Source of the DNA: Ferrovibrio sp046294345
GTDB lineage: Bacteria > Pseudomonadota > Alphaproteobacteria > Ferrovibrionales > Ferrovibrionaceae
Assembly: GCA_046294345.1 (NCBI GenBank)
Contig: JBKBJT010000006.1
Coordinates: 52,634 to 116,633 of the forward strand
Direction: 5' to 3'
DNA length: 64,000 bases
Below the pieces are notes generated by a model. That model made no database searches, was not told the origin of the DNA, and saw only the letters and a program-made list of their open reading frames with translations. The translations under genes and the position numbers were made by a program. Every line of letters starts with the position of its first letter. Within the stretch, counting starts at the first letter, position 1. Below, one piece after another: positions 49,715 through 58,171 of this stretch.

Positions 49715-51142
49715 TCAGTCGAAGCGCGCGAGAAACTGCACGATTCGCCGGGTCAGGGGGGAGAACAGTTTCGGACGGTAGAAATCGCCGGCCGCCCGTT
49801 TGCCGGCTTCGCCGCGATTCGGATACGGCACCAGCAGACCCTGCATGGCGCCGATGCCCAGCCGTTTCTGCATGGCCAGCATCCAGGGTTGGATCAATTC
49901 GCCGGCTTCCGGCCCCACGATGGCGGCGCCCAGGATGCGCCCGCGCGGTGATACGATGGCCTTCACCAGTCCATCGGTGCGTCCTTCTGTACGGGCGCGG
50001 TCGTTATCGGCAAAGGGCCAGCGCAGAATGACGATGCGGCCATGGCGGGCACGGGCCTCGGTTTCGCTCAGGCCCACCGCAGCCAGTTCTGGATCGCCAT
50101 AGGTCACCCGGGGAATCAGGCCATGGTCGGCCTTGGCCGGCAGGCGGAACAGCGCGTTCTTCAGCACCACCCCGGCATGATAGCTGGCGGTATGGGTGAA
50201 GGGGCTGAGTCCGGTGGCATCGCCGATGGCAAAGACCCGCGGGTTGCTGCTGCGCAGCCGGCGGTCGACGGTGACGCCGCGGGCATCGGCGGCAACGCCG
50301 CCTTTGGCAAGGTCGAGCGATTCGAGACTGGGGTTGCGACCGGTAGCCACCAGCAGATGCGACCCCGCGATACGTTCGATGCCGCCATCGGCATGGCGAA
50401 GCGTCAGCACGATACCGGAGACGGTGTTTTCCGTCTGCGTCACTTCGGCCCGCTCGTGCAGGACGACACCATCCTCGCGCAGGGCATCGATCAGCAGGCT
50501 GCTGAGTTCGGCATCTTCCCGCGCCAGGCAGGTCAGGCGTTCGATCAGGGTGACCCTGACCCCGATCCGGCGAAACGCCTGCGCCAGTTCGACGCCGATC
50601 GGTCCGCCGCCCAGGATCATCAGATGAATCGGCGGCTCGGCCAGATCGAAAACCGTTTCATTGGTGAGATACGGGATCGTATCCAGCCCGGGGATCGGCG
50701 GAATGGCCGGGCTGGAGCCGGTGGCGATGACGATGCGACGGGCGCGGATCGTCGTCGTACCGGCCTGCAGCAGGTCGGGGCCGGCAAAGCGCGCCTCGGC
50801 CTGCAGGACGCGCACCCCCAATGCCGCAAAGCGCTCTGCCGAATCATGCGGCGCGATGGCGGCAATGGTGTCCTTGACGTGCCGCATGACAGCCGGGAAA
50901 TCGATGTCCGGCTCGTCATAGCGGATGCCCAGCTTTGCGCTCTGGCGCCAGAGCGTGGCATGTCGCGCGGCGGCGATCAGCGCCTTGGAGGGAATGCAGC
51001 CATAATTCAGGCAGTCGCCGCCCATGCGGCCACGTTCGATCAGGACCGTGCTGGCCCCCATCAATGCGGCGCCTGCCGCCACCGAAAGTCCGCCGGAACC
51101 ACCGCCGATCACGGCGATGTCGCAATTGATCCGTTCTGCCAT
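49715..51142 (-). CDS. FAD-dependent pyridine nucleotide-disulfide oxidoreductase (mercuric reductase/Lpd-like)
   Basis: A 475-residue flavoprotein with AVIGGGSGGLSVAAGAALMG (FAD), GGDCLNYGCIPSKALI with the redox Cys 44 and Cys 49, the NAD fold LMILGGGPIGVELAQAFRRIG, and GRNPSLESLDLAKGGV and FAIGDATG. The terminal dimer domain is complete but does not end in the His-x-x-x-x-Glu pair of dihydrolipoamide dehydrogenase, and no MerA vicinal Cys pair is at the C-terminus, so neither name is certain. It is followed at 3 bases by a TVP38 membrane protein, a pairing seen in several proteobacteria. Confidence 0.85.
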   Translation of the reverse strand: MAERINCDIAVIGGGSGGLSVAAGAALMGASTVLIERGRMGGDCLNYGCIPSKALIAAARHATLWRQSAKLGIRYDEPDIDFPAVMRHVKDTIAAIAPHDSAERFAALGVRVLQAEARFAGPDLLQAGTTTIRARRIVIATGSSPAIPPIPGLDTIPYLTNETVFDLAEPPIHLMILGGGPIGVELAQAFRRIGVRVTLIERLTCLAREDAELSSLLIDALREDGVVLHERAEVTQTENTVSGIVLTLRHADGGIERIAGSHLLVATGRNPSLESLDLAKGGVAADARGVTVDRRLRSSNPRVFAIGDATGLSPFTHTASYHAGVVLKNALFRLPAKADHGLIPRVTYGDPELAAVGLSETEARARHGRIVILRWPFADNDRARTEGRTDGLVKAIVSPRGRILGAAIVGPEAGELIQPWMLAMQKRLGIGAMQGLLVPYPNRGEAGKRAAGDFYRPKLFSPLTRRIVQFLARFD

Positions 51143-51145
51143 GGC

Positions 51146-51856
51146 CTACTCCTGTCCGGGACGGCGACGCCGCTTCAGCCAGACCGGCAGCAAAGACAGC
51201 AGAGCCAGCAGAGTCAAGGCAATCAGGATTTCCAGGCTGAGCAGGTCGGCAACGGCGACACTGCCGGATTGTTCCAGTGTCGTATCAAGCCCATGGCCCA
51301 GATAGGCGAAGACGAAGGTGCCCGGCAGGATGCCGAGTGCGGTGGTGGCAACGTATGTGCGCAGCGGAATGCCGAAGAAGGCCGGCGCGATGTTCACCAG
51401 CCAGAACGGAAAGACCGGCACCAGTCGCAGGAACAGCAGGTAGTGAAAGCCGTTGTGGCGAAGTTCGTACTCCAATGCGGCAAGACGGGTGCCGGCCCTG
51501 TGGCGCAGGAAGGCGGCAAGGTGGTCACCCAGTGCGGCCCGGGCAGCCAGGAATACGGCCGTAGCGCCCAGGGTGGCGCCCAGTGCGGTCCACAGGGTTC
51601 CCAGCCATGGGCCGAACAGGAAGCCGCCTGCCAGCGTGACAAGGCTGGCGACCGGCAGGGAAAAAGCGACCGTCAGCGTATAGAACGCAAGATACGCCGT
51701 GATGGCTAGGACCGGATGGAGTTCCATCCAGCGGCGCAGGCTGGCCTGCTGGTCCCGCAGGACGGCAAGATCGAAATATCGGCCCAGATCCAGGATCAGG
51801 AACAGCGCCAGCCCGAGAGCCAGCAGAAGCAGCGGAAGAAACCGTCGAATCTGCAT
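51146..51856 (-). CDS. TVP38/TMEM64 (DedA-like) family membrane protein
   Basis: A 236-residue inner-membrane protein with about five to six helices. The family core (about 60-180) reads SLPVASLVTLAGGFLFGPWLGTLW, LGATAVFLAARAALGDHL and LLFLRLVPVFPFWLVNIAPAFFGI (in part), including the re-entrant RLVPVFPF and N motifs of VTT/DedA domains, lately linked to lipid scrambling. The ATG at 51856 is chosen: the sequence upstream lacks family character. Translated after the flavoprotein upstream gene? No: it is upstream of it on this strand, with the flavoprotein starting beyond its own start, so the two lie flavoprotein first at 51142, 3 bases from this stop. Confidence 0.8.
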   Translation of the reverse strand: MQIRRFLPLLLLALGLALFLILDLGRYFDLAVLRDQQASLRRWMELHPVLAITAYLAFYTLTVAFSLPVASLVTLAGGFLFGPWLGTLWTALGATLGATAVFLAARAALGDHLAAFLRHRAGTRLAALEYELRHNGFHYLLFLRLVPVFPFWLVNIAPAFFGIPLRTYVATTALGILPGTFVFAYLGHGLDTTLEQSGSVAVADLLSLEILIALTLLALLSLLPVWLKRRRRPGQE

Positions 51857-52021
51857 TCGGATGGGTCTTTGAACGTTGCGACCCCGGCGGGCCGGGCATG
51901 GATTGTCGGAGCCTTGTTTTTGCCCCAATCTGACAGCAAAGGGAGTAAAATGCACCCAAGCCGGATCGGCCTGCCGACCCGACTCACTGAAACGTGACCC
52001 CGCCATCCGGCCGCCTCATCC

Positions 52022-54469
52022 ATGCCGCATATGCCTTATTCAATTACAGCCATTCTTCGTGCGACGCTGGTGCTCGGCCGCATCGCCTGTCTTGCCCTTG
52101 TCGTCGGCCTCGCATTGCCACCTGCAGCGATTTCTGCGGCACAGGCGCAGCCCGCCGCTGGCCCGATCGAGACCCGCAAGCCCAGCGACTGGAATGCGGC
52201 GCTGGGCGCCATTGAGCGGCAGTTACGCGATCCGCGCATGGATGACGAGGGGTTTGCGGCGCTACGTGCCAGCCTTGATCGGCTGCGCGTGGCGGCCACG
52301 GAAGAGCGAGATCAGTTCAAGCAGGCCGCCACGGCCGCGCAGACCCAGCTTGATGCGCTGGGCCCGGCGCCGGCGGCGGGACAGCCCCGCGAGTCGGCGG
52401 CGGTCGCCGATTCACGCCGGCAGCTGTCTGCCCGGTTGCAGGCGATGCAGGATGGCGTGAAGCAGTCCGAGCTGGCGCTGGCCCGGATTGTCGCCATGCA
52501 GGACGAAGTTGCCGGCGAAGCGCGGCAGCAATTCACCCGGCAACTGATTTATCGGGGCGCATCGCCGTTCAGCCCGGCTTTCTGGCGTGATGGACTGGCC
52601 GATATCGTTTCTGCCGCCGAAGCGGTGAAGGCCGCGCCGCAGGCCTGGTTGGAAGACGACGACAATCGGCGGGCGGGTTTCACCACCCTGATGCAGATGG
52701 CCGTTGTCGCCCTGCTGGCCATCGCCCTTGTGATCCCGATGCAGCGCTGGCTGCATCGCCATTATGGCGTCCGTCCCGATACGCAGGATCCGTCGCCGGC
52801 GCGCCGCACGGTGGCCGCTTTCACGGAGCTGATGAACCGTACTGCCATGCCTCTGGCCGTGCTGTGGGCAATGTATGGCGTGGTCGCTGGCAATGGCTGG
52901 GCCGGCGGTATGGTCGGAACGATGCTGCAGGCCCTGCTGCAGGCACTCAGCCTCGCCTTACTCGCCCATGGCCTAGTGTATGCCATCCTGGCGCCGCACA
53001 ATCCGGCCTGGGCGGTGATTCAACTGCCGCAGCCGCAGCGCGACAGCCTGCTTCGCCGCGTGGCAGTTTTTGCCATCGGCATCGTGCTGCTGAGTATTCT
53101 GGTGGTGCCCTCGCGCTCGCCTGATTTCGGTGCGGCGGGACGCGATCTGGTCATCGCCGCCGTGGCGTTGTTCCTGGCGCTGGTCAACCTGGGATTCGCC
53201 GATCCCCGGCTCTGGCGCCAACTGGGCGAGGAATTGCGGCCGCTCCGTCTGCTGACGGGGGCAGTCTTCGCGCTGAATCTGGTGGCGCTGGCCGCGATAC
53301 TGCTCGGCTACTACAGCTCCGCGGCTTTCCTGTCCTTTGCGCTGCTTGGTTCGGCCCTGGCCCTGGCCGCCTACAGCGTCGTGCGCACGGCCATCCGCGA
53401 TGGCCTGAACAATCTGGCCGAAAGCCCCGACAGCCGGTTCCGTGGCCTGCGGCAGTCGCTGGGCCTGAGTGGCCCGATGAGCACCACGACCCAGATCTTC
53501 CTCGGGCTGCTGGTCGATGTCGTCCTGTTCTTCCTGCTGCTGATCGCGCTTGCGCTGGCTTGGGGCATGAGCAGCGCGACCTTGGTCGCCTACACGCTGG
53601 AACTGTTCTATGGCGTCACCATCGGCCCGGTCACGATATCGCTTGGCAATATCCTGGGCGCCGTGGTGGTTCTCGTTGTCGGCGTCGGCATCACGCGCCT
53701 GTTGAGCGGCGGGCTGAATACCCGGCTGGAACAGCAAAGCGGCATCGATCCCGGCGTGCGCAATTCCATGGTCACCGGCCTGACCTATGCCGGCTATCTA
53801 CTGGCGGGTGTGGCGGCCATCGGCGCGGTCGGGCTCGATCTGTCGAACCTGGCGATCATCGCCGGTGCGCTGTCGGTGGGTATCGGTTTTGGCCTGCAGA
53901 ACATCGTGAACAACTTCGTGTCCGGCCTGATCCTGCTGATCGAACGTCCGGTCAAGGTCGGCGACTGGGTGGTGGTCGGAGATCGCGAAGGGTATGTCCG
54001 CCGCATCAACGTGCGTTCAACCGAAATCGAGACCTTCCCGCGGGCCTCGGTGATCATTCCCAATTCCGACCTGATCTCCAGTCCGGTAATGAACTGGACT
54101 CACCGCAACCGCCTGGGGCGCGTGGATATCAATATCGGCCTTGCCTACGGGACGGATGTCGAGAAGGCGCGTGACGTGCTGCTGGAATGCCTGAACAAGC
54201 ATCCAGATATCCTGAGTATTCCTGCGCCGATGGTGGTGTTCCGTGATTTCGGCGACAGTGCGTTGATGTTCGCCCTTCGGGGGTTCATTGCCGATGTGGA
54301 GCGGCGCATGACGATCGAGAGCGATCTGCGCTTTGCCATCTACAAGGCATGCAACGCGAACGGCATCGAGATTCCCTACGCCCAGAGCGACGTGCATCTG
54401 GCCGATATCGACAGGCTGGAAAAGCTGGTCATGACTCTGGCGGGCAGCAAAAAACCGGCTGCGGACTAG
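52022..54469 (+). CDS. MscS-family mechanosensitive channel with DUF3772 domain
   Basis: An 815-residue inner-membrane channel. A signal peptide ends near AAQAQPAAG (about 45); a periplasmic helical DUF3772 region (about 50-200) is rich in coiled-coil pattern. About ten membrane helices follow (225-590), and the MscS core begins with GLDLSNLAIIAGALSVGIGFGLQNIVNNF (pore helix, in part) and ERPVKVGDWVVVGDREGYVRRINVRSTEIETF (beta domain, in part). It would open under osmotic downshock to release solutes. Its 3' end overlaps a terminator used by the convergent pirin gene. Confidence 0.92.
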   Translation: MPHMPYSITAILRATLVLGRIACLALVVGLALPPAAISAAQAQPAAGPIETRKPSDWNAALGAIERQLRDPRMDDEGFAALRASLDRLRVAATEERDQFKQAATAAQTQLDALGPAPAAGQPRESAAVADSRRQLSARLQAMQDGVKQSELALARIVAMQDEVAGEARQQFTRQLIYRGASPFSPAFWRDGLADIVSAAEAVKAAPQAWLEDDDNRRAGFTTLMQMAVVALLAIALVIPMQRWLHRHYGVRPDTQDPSPARRTVAAFTELMNRTAMPLAVLWAMYGVVAGNGWAGGMVGTMLQALLQALSLALLAHGLVYAILAPHNPAWAVIQLPQPQRDSLLRRVAVFAIGIVLLSILVVPSRSPDFGAAGRDLVIAAVALFLALVNLGFADPRLWRQLGEELRPLRLLTGAVFALNLVALAAILLGYYSSAAFLSFALLGSALALAAYSVVRTAIRDGLNNLAESPDSRFRGLRQSLGLSGPMSTTTQIFLGLLVDVVLFFLLLIALALAWGMSSATLVAYTLELFYGVTIGPVTISLGNILGAVVVLVVGVGITRLLSGGLNTRLEQQSGIDPGVRNSMVTGLTYAGYLLAGVAAIGAVGLDLSNLAIIAGALSVGIGFGLQNIVNNFVSGLILLIERPVKVGDWVVVGDREGYVRRINVRSTEIETFPRASVIIPNSDLISSPVMNWTHRNRLGRVDINIGLAYGTDVEKARDVLLECLNKHPDILSIPAPMVVFRDFGDSALMFALRGFIADVERRMTIESDLRFAIYKACNANGIEIPYAQSDVHLADIDRLEKLVMTLAGSKKPAAD

Positions 54470-54482
54470 CCGCAGCCGGTTG
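54446..54482 (-). terminator. intrinsic terminator for pirin, lying over the mscS stop
   Basis: AACCGGCTGCGG (54454-54465) and CCGCAGCCGGTT (54471-54482) form a perfect 12-bp stem with a 5-base loop containing the MscS stop codon. Read on the minus strand the stem is followed by six T (complement of the AAAAAA at 54450-54455), giving a textbook terminator 20 bases past the pirin stop. On the plus strand there is no T run. Confidence 0.75.
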
Positions 54483-54502
54483 AAGCAGGTCGATCTTCCG
54501 AG

Positions 54503-55234
54503 TCAGTTCGGGCGCGGCAGGTCGAACAGCAGGATTTCGGCGCCATTTGCGGCAACGATCTCCAGCTTGCCTTCGCCGACCAGCGCGACGCCGGCCCGGG
54601 TCGTGACCTCCTGACCGTTCACCATGACCGTGCCATCGGCCACCACCAGATAGCCCATGCGGTTTTCCGGCATCTCGAAGCTGGCCGTGGCGCCCTTGTC
54701 GATCAGGGCGCCATACAAAGTGGCGTCCTGGTGAATCAGCAGCGTACCGGGATTGGCGTCCAGCACCGGCTGTTCGCCCGAGGCCAGCGGCACCAGGCGG
54801 TTGGCGCGGTCGCCCTTGGGAAACTGGGCCTGGTCCCAGCGCGGCTTCAGCCGGGCCTGACGCGGTTCGATCCAGATCTGGAACAGATGCGTCAACTCGT
54901 CCTCGGCATTCCACTCCGAATGCATGATGCCGGTGCCGGCCGACATCACCTGCACGTCGCCGGCCGGGGTGCGCCCCTTATTGCCAAGCGAGTCCTCATG
55001 GCTGATGGCGCCCTTGCGGACATAGGTGATGATTTCCATGTCGCGGTGGCCATGCATCGGAAAGCCGGATTGCGGCTGGATCTCGTCGTCGTTCCACACA
55101 CGCAGCGGACCGAAGCCGAAGCCCATCGGGGCGGCGACGCCCGAGAAGTTGAAATGGAACCGGCTGTTCAGCCAGTCGATCTGCATACGACCGAGGCGGT
55201 CGAACGGAATGACATGGATCACGGGAACCTCCAT
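54503..55234 (-). CDS. pirin-family protein
   Basis: A 243-residue double cupin. The iron ligands are His 61 and His 63 (PMHGHRDMEII), His 105 and Glu 107 (GIMHSEWN), the complete set of pirin. Members act as quercetin 2,3-dioxygenases or redox cofactors. It lies 43 bases after the wrbA gene on the same strand, and the two are probably one redox-response unit under the LysR regulator divergent from wrbA. Good terminator follows at 54446-54482. Confidence 0.92.
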   Translation of the reverse strand: MEVPVIHVIPFDRLGRMQIDWLNSRFHFNFSGVAAPMGFGFGPLRVWNDDEIQPQSGFPMHGHRDMEIITYVRKGAISHEDSLGNKGRTPAGDVQVMSAGTGIMHSEWNAEDELTHLFQIWIEPRQARLKPRWDQAQFPKGDRANRLVPLASGEQPVLDANPGTLLIHQDATLYGALIDKGATASFEMPENRMGYLVVADGTVMVNGQEVTTRAGVALVGEGKLEIVAANGAEILLFDLPRPN

Positions 55235-55277
55235 CGGATGCGGCGGCCCGCAGGCCGCCGCCCCGGAGATATAATTG

Positions 55278-55877
55278 TTACGCCTTCAGCTTGGCGGCAA
55301 TAGCCGCGACATGCTTGCCCTGGAAACGGGCGGTCTTCAGTTCCACTTCGGTCGGCTGGCGGCTGCCATCGGGACCGGCGATGGTGCCGGCGCCCAGCGG
55401 CGAGCCGCCCTTCACCGCGCTGACATCCATGGTCTCGGGGATGGCATAGGGCAGGCCGACAATCACCATGCCATGGTGCAGCAGGGTGGTGTGGAAGCTG
55501 CTGGCGGTGGTTTCATTGCCGCCGCCGGTGCCGGTCGATACGAACACGCTGCCGACCTTGCCGACCAGCGCACCCTTCACCCACAGACCGCCGGTCTGGT
55601 CGAGGAAGGTGCGCATCTGGCCGCTCATGTTGCCGAAGCGGGTGCCGGTGCCGAAGATGATGGCGTCGTAATCGGCCAGTTCGGCCGGATCGGCGATCGG
55701 GGCGGCCTGGTCCCACTTGCCGCCAGCCTTCTTGAAGGCCTCTTCCGGCATGGTCTCCGGCACGCGTTTCACGGTCACCTGGGCGCCGGCCACCTCGCGG
55801 GCGCCAGCTGCGATGGCCTCGGCCATCTTTTCAACATGGCCGTACATCGAGTGATAAAGCACGAGAACCTTGGTCAT
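55278..55877 (-). CDS. wrbA: NAD(P)H:quinone oxidoreductase WrbA
   Basis: A 199-residue flavodoxin-fold enzyme that reduces quinones by two electrons, guarding against oxidative stress. The FMN loop is VLYHSMYGHVEKMAEAIA; FGTGTRFGNMSGQMRTFLDQTGGLW and GTGGGNETTASSFHTTLLHHGMVIVGLPY (both in part) are the family signature. It is transcribed with pirin and divergent from the LysR gene across 131 bases. Confidence 0.95.
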   Translation of the reverse strand: MTKVLVLYHSMYGHVEKMAEAIAAGAREVAGAQVTVKRVPETMPEEAFKKAGGKWDQAAPIADPAELADYDAIIFGTGTRFGNMSGQMRTFLDQTGGLWVKGALVGKVGSVFVSTGTGGGNETTASSFHTTLLHHGMVIVGLPYAIPETMDVSAVKGGSPLGAGTIAGPDGSRQPTEVELKTARFQGKHVAAIAAKLKA

Positions 55878-55952
55878 TGCCGTCTCCTTGGCTTCTGGTT
55901 GGCGTCTGGGTGTCGTTTTGTCTCGCTACGAAATTTAGCCATGGATAAATTA

Positions 55953-55989
55953 GAAACAATCTGATATTTGGAACATTATTGTTTCCAAA
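55953..55989. promoter_or_regulatory. overlapping inverted repeats in wrbA-LysR intergenic region
   Basis: GAAACAAT (55953-55960) pairs with ATTGTTTC (55978-55985), and TTTGGAA (55967-55973) with TTCCAAA (55983-55989) around nine bases. A further AGAAACAAA copy at 55991-55999 repeats the first arm. All lie within 56 bases of the LysR start, where LysR recognition and activation sites usually are. Confidence 0.45.
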
Positions 55990-56008
55990 TAGAAACAAAT
56001 ACGAAGAT

Positions 56009-56953
56009 ATGGATCATTTAGCCGACCTAGCCGTGTTTGCCCGGGTGGTGGAAGCAGGCGGCTTCAGCGCCGCCGCGACCACCCTCCGGCTGTCCAAATC
56101 GGCCGTCTCGAAACAGATCGCCCGCCTGGAACAACGACTGGGCGCCCAGTTGCTCCAGCGCACCACCCGGCGGCTCTCGCTCACCGAAACCGGGCGCATC
56201 GTGCTGGAGCATGCCCAGCGCGTGCTGGTCGAGGCCGAGGCCGCGGAGGCCGCCGTGCAGAACCTGCAGGCGATGCCGCGCGGCCTGCTGCGGGTGAATC
56301 TGCCGATGAGCTTCGGACTGGCCTATGTCGCCCCGCTGCTGCCCGAGTTGTTGACGCTGTATCCCGAATTGCGCGTCGATCTCACCTTTAACGACCGGAT
56401 GGTCGACCTTATGGAGGAGGAGGTGGATGTGGCGATCCGCATCGGCCATCTGGCCGATTCCAGCCTCACCGCGCGGCGTCTGGCGCCGGTGCGCCCGATC
56501 ACCTGTGCGTCCGAATCGTATCTGCGCAAGGCCGGTGTGCCGCTGAAACCCGACGACCTGCGCCAGCATGAATGCCTGCTCTACAAATACCTGCCCGAAC
56601 CTGACATCTGGCGGTACGAGGGGCCTGGCGGTCCCTGGGCGGTGCGCGTCGGCGGTCGGCTGACCGCCAATAACGGCGATGTGCTGCGCGCCGCCGCCGT
56701 GGCGGGCCATGGCATCGTGCGCTCGCCCAGTTTCATCGCCGGTCCCGATATCGCCGCCGGGCGGCTGGTGCCGCTGCTGGAGGCCTACGAGCCGGCCCCG
56801 CTGGGTATCCATGCCGTCTATCCGGCCCAGCGGTTCCTGACACCCAAGGTGCGCGCCTTCATTGATTTCCTGGCAGAGCGTTTCGCCCCCCATCCGCCCT
56901 GGGAGTGTGTCCTGATAGACACAGCCGGGCAGGGCGACAGCCGGCCTGCATGA
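56009..56953 (+). CDS. LysR-family transcriptional regulator
   Basis: A 314-residue regulator (ATG at 56009; an upstream ATG adds 10 residues): winged HTH MDHLADLAVFARVVEAGGFS, SAVSKQIARLEQRLGAQLLQRTTRRLSLTE (in part), and a periplasmic-binding-like effector domain ending AYPAQRFLTPKVRAFIDFLAERF (in part). It is the CrgA/quinone-responsive type by its DLxxFARVVEAGSF opening. It faces wrbA and pirin, so quinone or redox stress is the likely signal. Confidence 0.93.
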   Translation: MDHLADLAVFARVVEAGGFSAAATTLRLSKSAVSKQIARLEQRLGAQLLQRTTRRLSLTETGRIVLEHAQRVLVEAEAAEAAVQNLQAMPRGLLRVNLPMSFGLAYVAPLLPELLTLYPELRVDLTFNDRMVDLMEEEVDVAIRIGHLADSSLTARRLAPVRPITCASESYLRKAGVPLKPDDLRQHECLLYKYLPEPDIWRYEGPGGPWAVRVGGRLTANNGDVLRAAAVAGHGIVRSPSFIAGPDIAAGRLVPLLEAYEPAPLGIHAVYPAQRFLTPKVRAFIDFLAERFAPHPPWECVLIDTAGQGDSRPA

Positions 56954-57266
56954 ACCCGGTTTACGGCCCCCGCCGGCTATGCTATCGAACGGGCGCGACA
57001 AGAGGACGCAGTCTCATGACCCGCCAGTGGCGACATCGACGAGCTCGTACCGGCGCACCGGCCCAGCGACGACAGATGCAATCGCATCTGCAATCGCGAA
57101 AGCGGTGCGCGGCGGCCGTTTGCGCCTACTGAAGCGGGATCATCGTCTCTCAAGACTCCGACCGATATCAGCTTCTCCGATGAGCGCGAACCGCCGGCCG
57201 AACGGACGGAAGGCTCAGGCCGGCCGTCCGCCTGTGGTCTCCGAACTTGTTGCCGGAAGCAAGCTG
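56954..57266 (+). other. gap before the GNAT gene with an Arg-rich short frame and small repeats
   Basis: 313 bases without a clear gene. An ATG at 57016 after CAAGAGGA opens a 38-codon, very Arg-rich frame to 57132, which I do not trust as a protein. CAGATGC-AATC-GCATCTG (57073-57090) is a perfect hairpin and TGCAATCGC is repeated at 57077 and 57089. The acetyltransferase frame is open through most of this gap, so an N-terminal extension of that gene is an alternative reading. Codon bias here is weaker than in flanking genes, so it may be decayed coding sequence. Confidence 0.4.
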
Positions 57267-57785
57267 ATGTTCCCTATTCTGCCAGAGCGGCCGACTGACG
57301 CCGCCCAGATCGATACCCTGCTCGACCTCGCCTTCGGTTCCGAGCGGACCAAGAAAACCGTCTATCGGCTGCGCGAGAATGTCGCGCATCTCAAGCCGCT
57401 GGCCTTCGTCGTGCGCGACGAGGACGGCATCGTGCTGGGCTCGATCCGCTACTGGCCGGTTGCCATCGGCGAACAGGCGGCACCGGCCATCATGCTGGGG
57501 CCTGTGGCCGTGCATCCCGACTATCAGGGCCAGGGCATCGGTCGCGCGCTGATCCGGCATAGCCTGTATGCCGCCACGAGGCTGGGCCATCGGCTCTGCA
57601 TCCTGGTCGGCGATAAGCCGTATTATGAACCCTTCGGCTTCGTGAATGCGGCCGACCGTGGCATGGAAATGCCGGGCTGGGTCGAGCGCGAGCGGTTCCA
57701 GGTCATGGAACTGGCCGCCGGCGCACTCAAGGGCGTGGCTGGCATGGTGGGCAAGCCGCCACGCGGCAAGCGCAAGGCCGCCTGA
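57267..57785 (+). CDS. GNAT-family N-acetyltransferase
   Basis: About 172 residues of the YhbS-like GNAT group, acetyl-CoA-dependent N-acyl transfer. Core motifs: DTLLDLAFGSERTKKTVYRLRE (in part), PLAFVVRDEDGIVLGSIRYWPV, the acetyl-CoA loop LGPVAVHPDYQGQGIGRALIRH and YYEPFGF near the end. The ATG at 57267 has GGAAG at eight bases. A longer start at 57180 is possible but has no ribosome site. The next small gene starts 2 bases after the stop, so both are co-transcribed. Confidence 0.85.
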   Translation: MFPILPERPTDAAQIDTLLDLAFGSERTKKTVYRLRENVAHLKPLAFVVRDEDGIVLGSIRYWPVAIGEQAAPAIMLGPVAVHPDYQGQGIGRALIRHSLYAATRLGHRLCILVGDKPYYEPFGFVNAADRGMEMPGWVERERFQVMELAAGALKGVAGMVGKPPRGKRKAA

Positions 57786-57787
57786 CC

Positions 57788-58171
57788 ATGGCGCGCGCCG
57801 TTGTCGCCTGCGATGACCGCGCCGTCCTACTGCTCGACAGCATCACTGAGATCCGGCCGGAGGATGCCGGCCATATCGTGGTGGCGGGCAGCCATGGCGG
57901 CGGCAGCGCCGTGCGTTATGCCCTGAATGTTCCGCTGCTGGGCTGTTTCTTCAACGATGCCGGTATTGGCAAGGACCGGGCCGGCATCAGCGGCCTGGCG
58001 CTGCTGAACTGCCCCACGCTGGCATACGGCCATGCCAGCGCGCGGATCGGCGATGCGGCCGATGGCTGGCAGAATGGCATCGTCACGGCATTGAACCCTG
58101 CCGCCGCCGCAGCGGGCCTGCAGGTTGGAATGACTGTCCAGATGGCTGTCCGCGCGTTGCTGCGCCGCTAG
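57788..58171 (+). CDS. conserved hypothetical protein with GSHGGGSA motif
   Basis: A 127-residue soluble protein, family not recognised. It shows a compact alpha/beta pattern: VVACDDRAVLLLDSITEI, then IVVAGSHGGGSAVRYALNVPLL (a Gly-rich turn after a strand, like a nucleotide or thiolase-type loop), CFFNDAGIGKDRAGISGLALL and the final DAADGWQNGIVTALNPAAAAAGL. SHGG and DAGIGKDRAG look like a conserved pocket. No signal or membrane segment. It follows the acetyltransferase by 2 bases and converges on the GATase-like gene with a 4-base overlap. A hydrolase-like or thioesterase-like fold is a guess only. Confidence 0.6.
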   Translation: MARAVVACDDRAVLLLDSITEIRPEDAGHIVVAGSHGGGSAVRYALNVPLLGCFFNDAGIGKDRAGISGLALLNCPTLAYGHASARIGDAADGWQNGIVTALNPAAAAAGLQVGMTVQMAVRALLRR

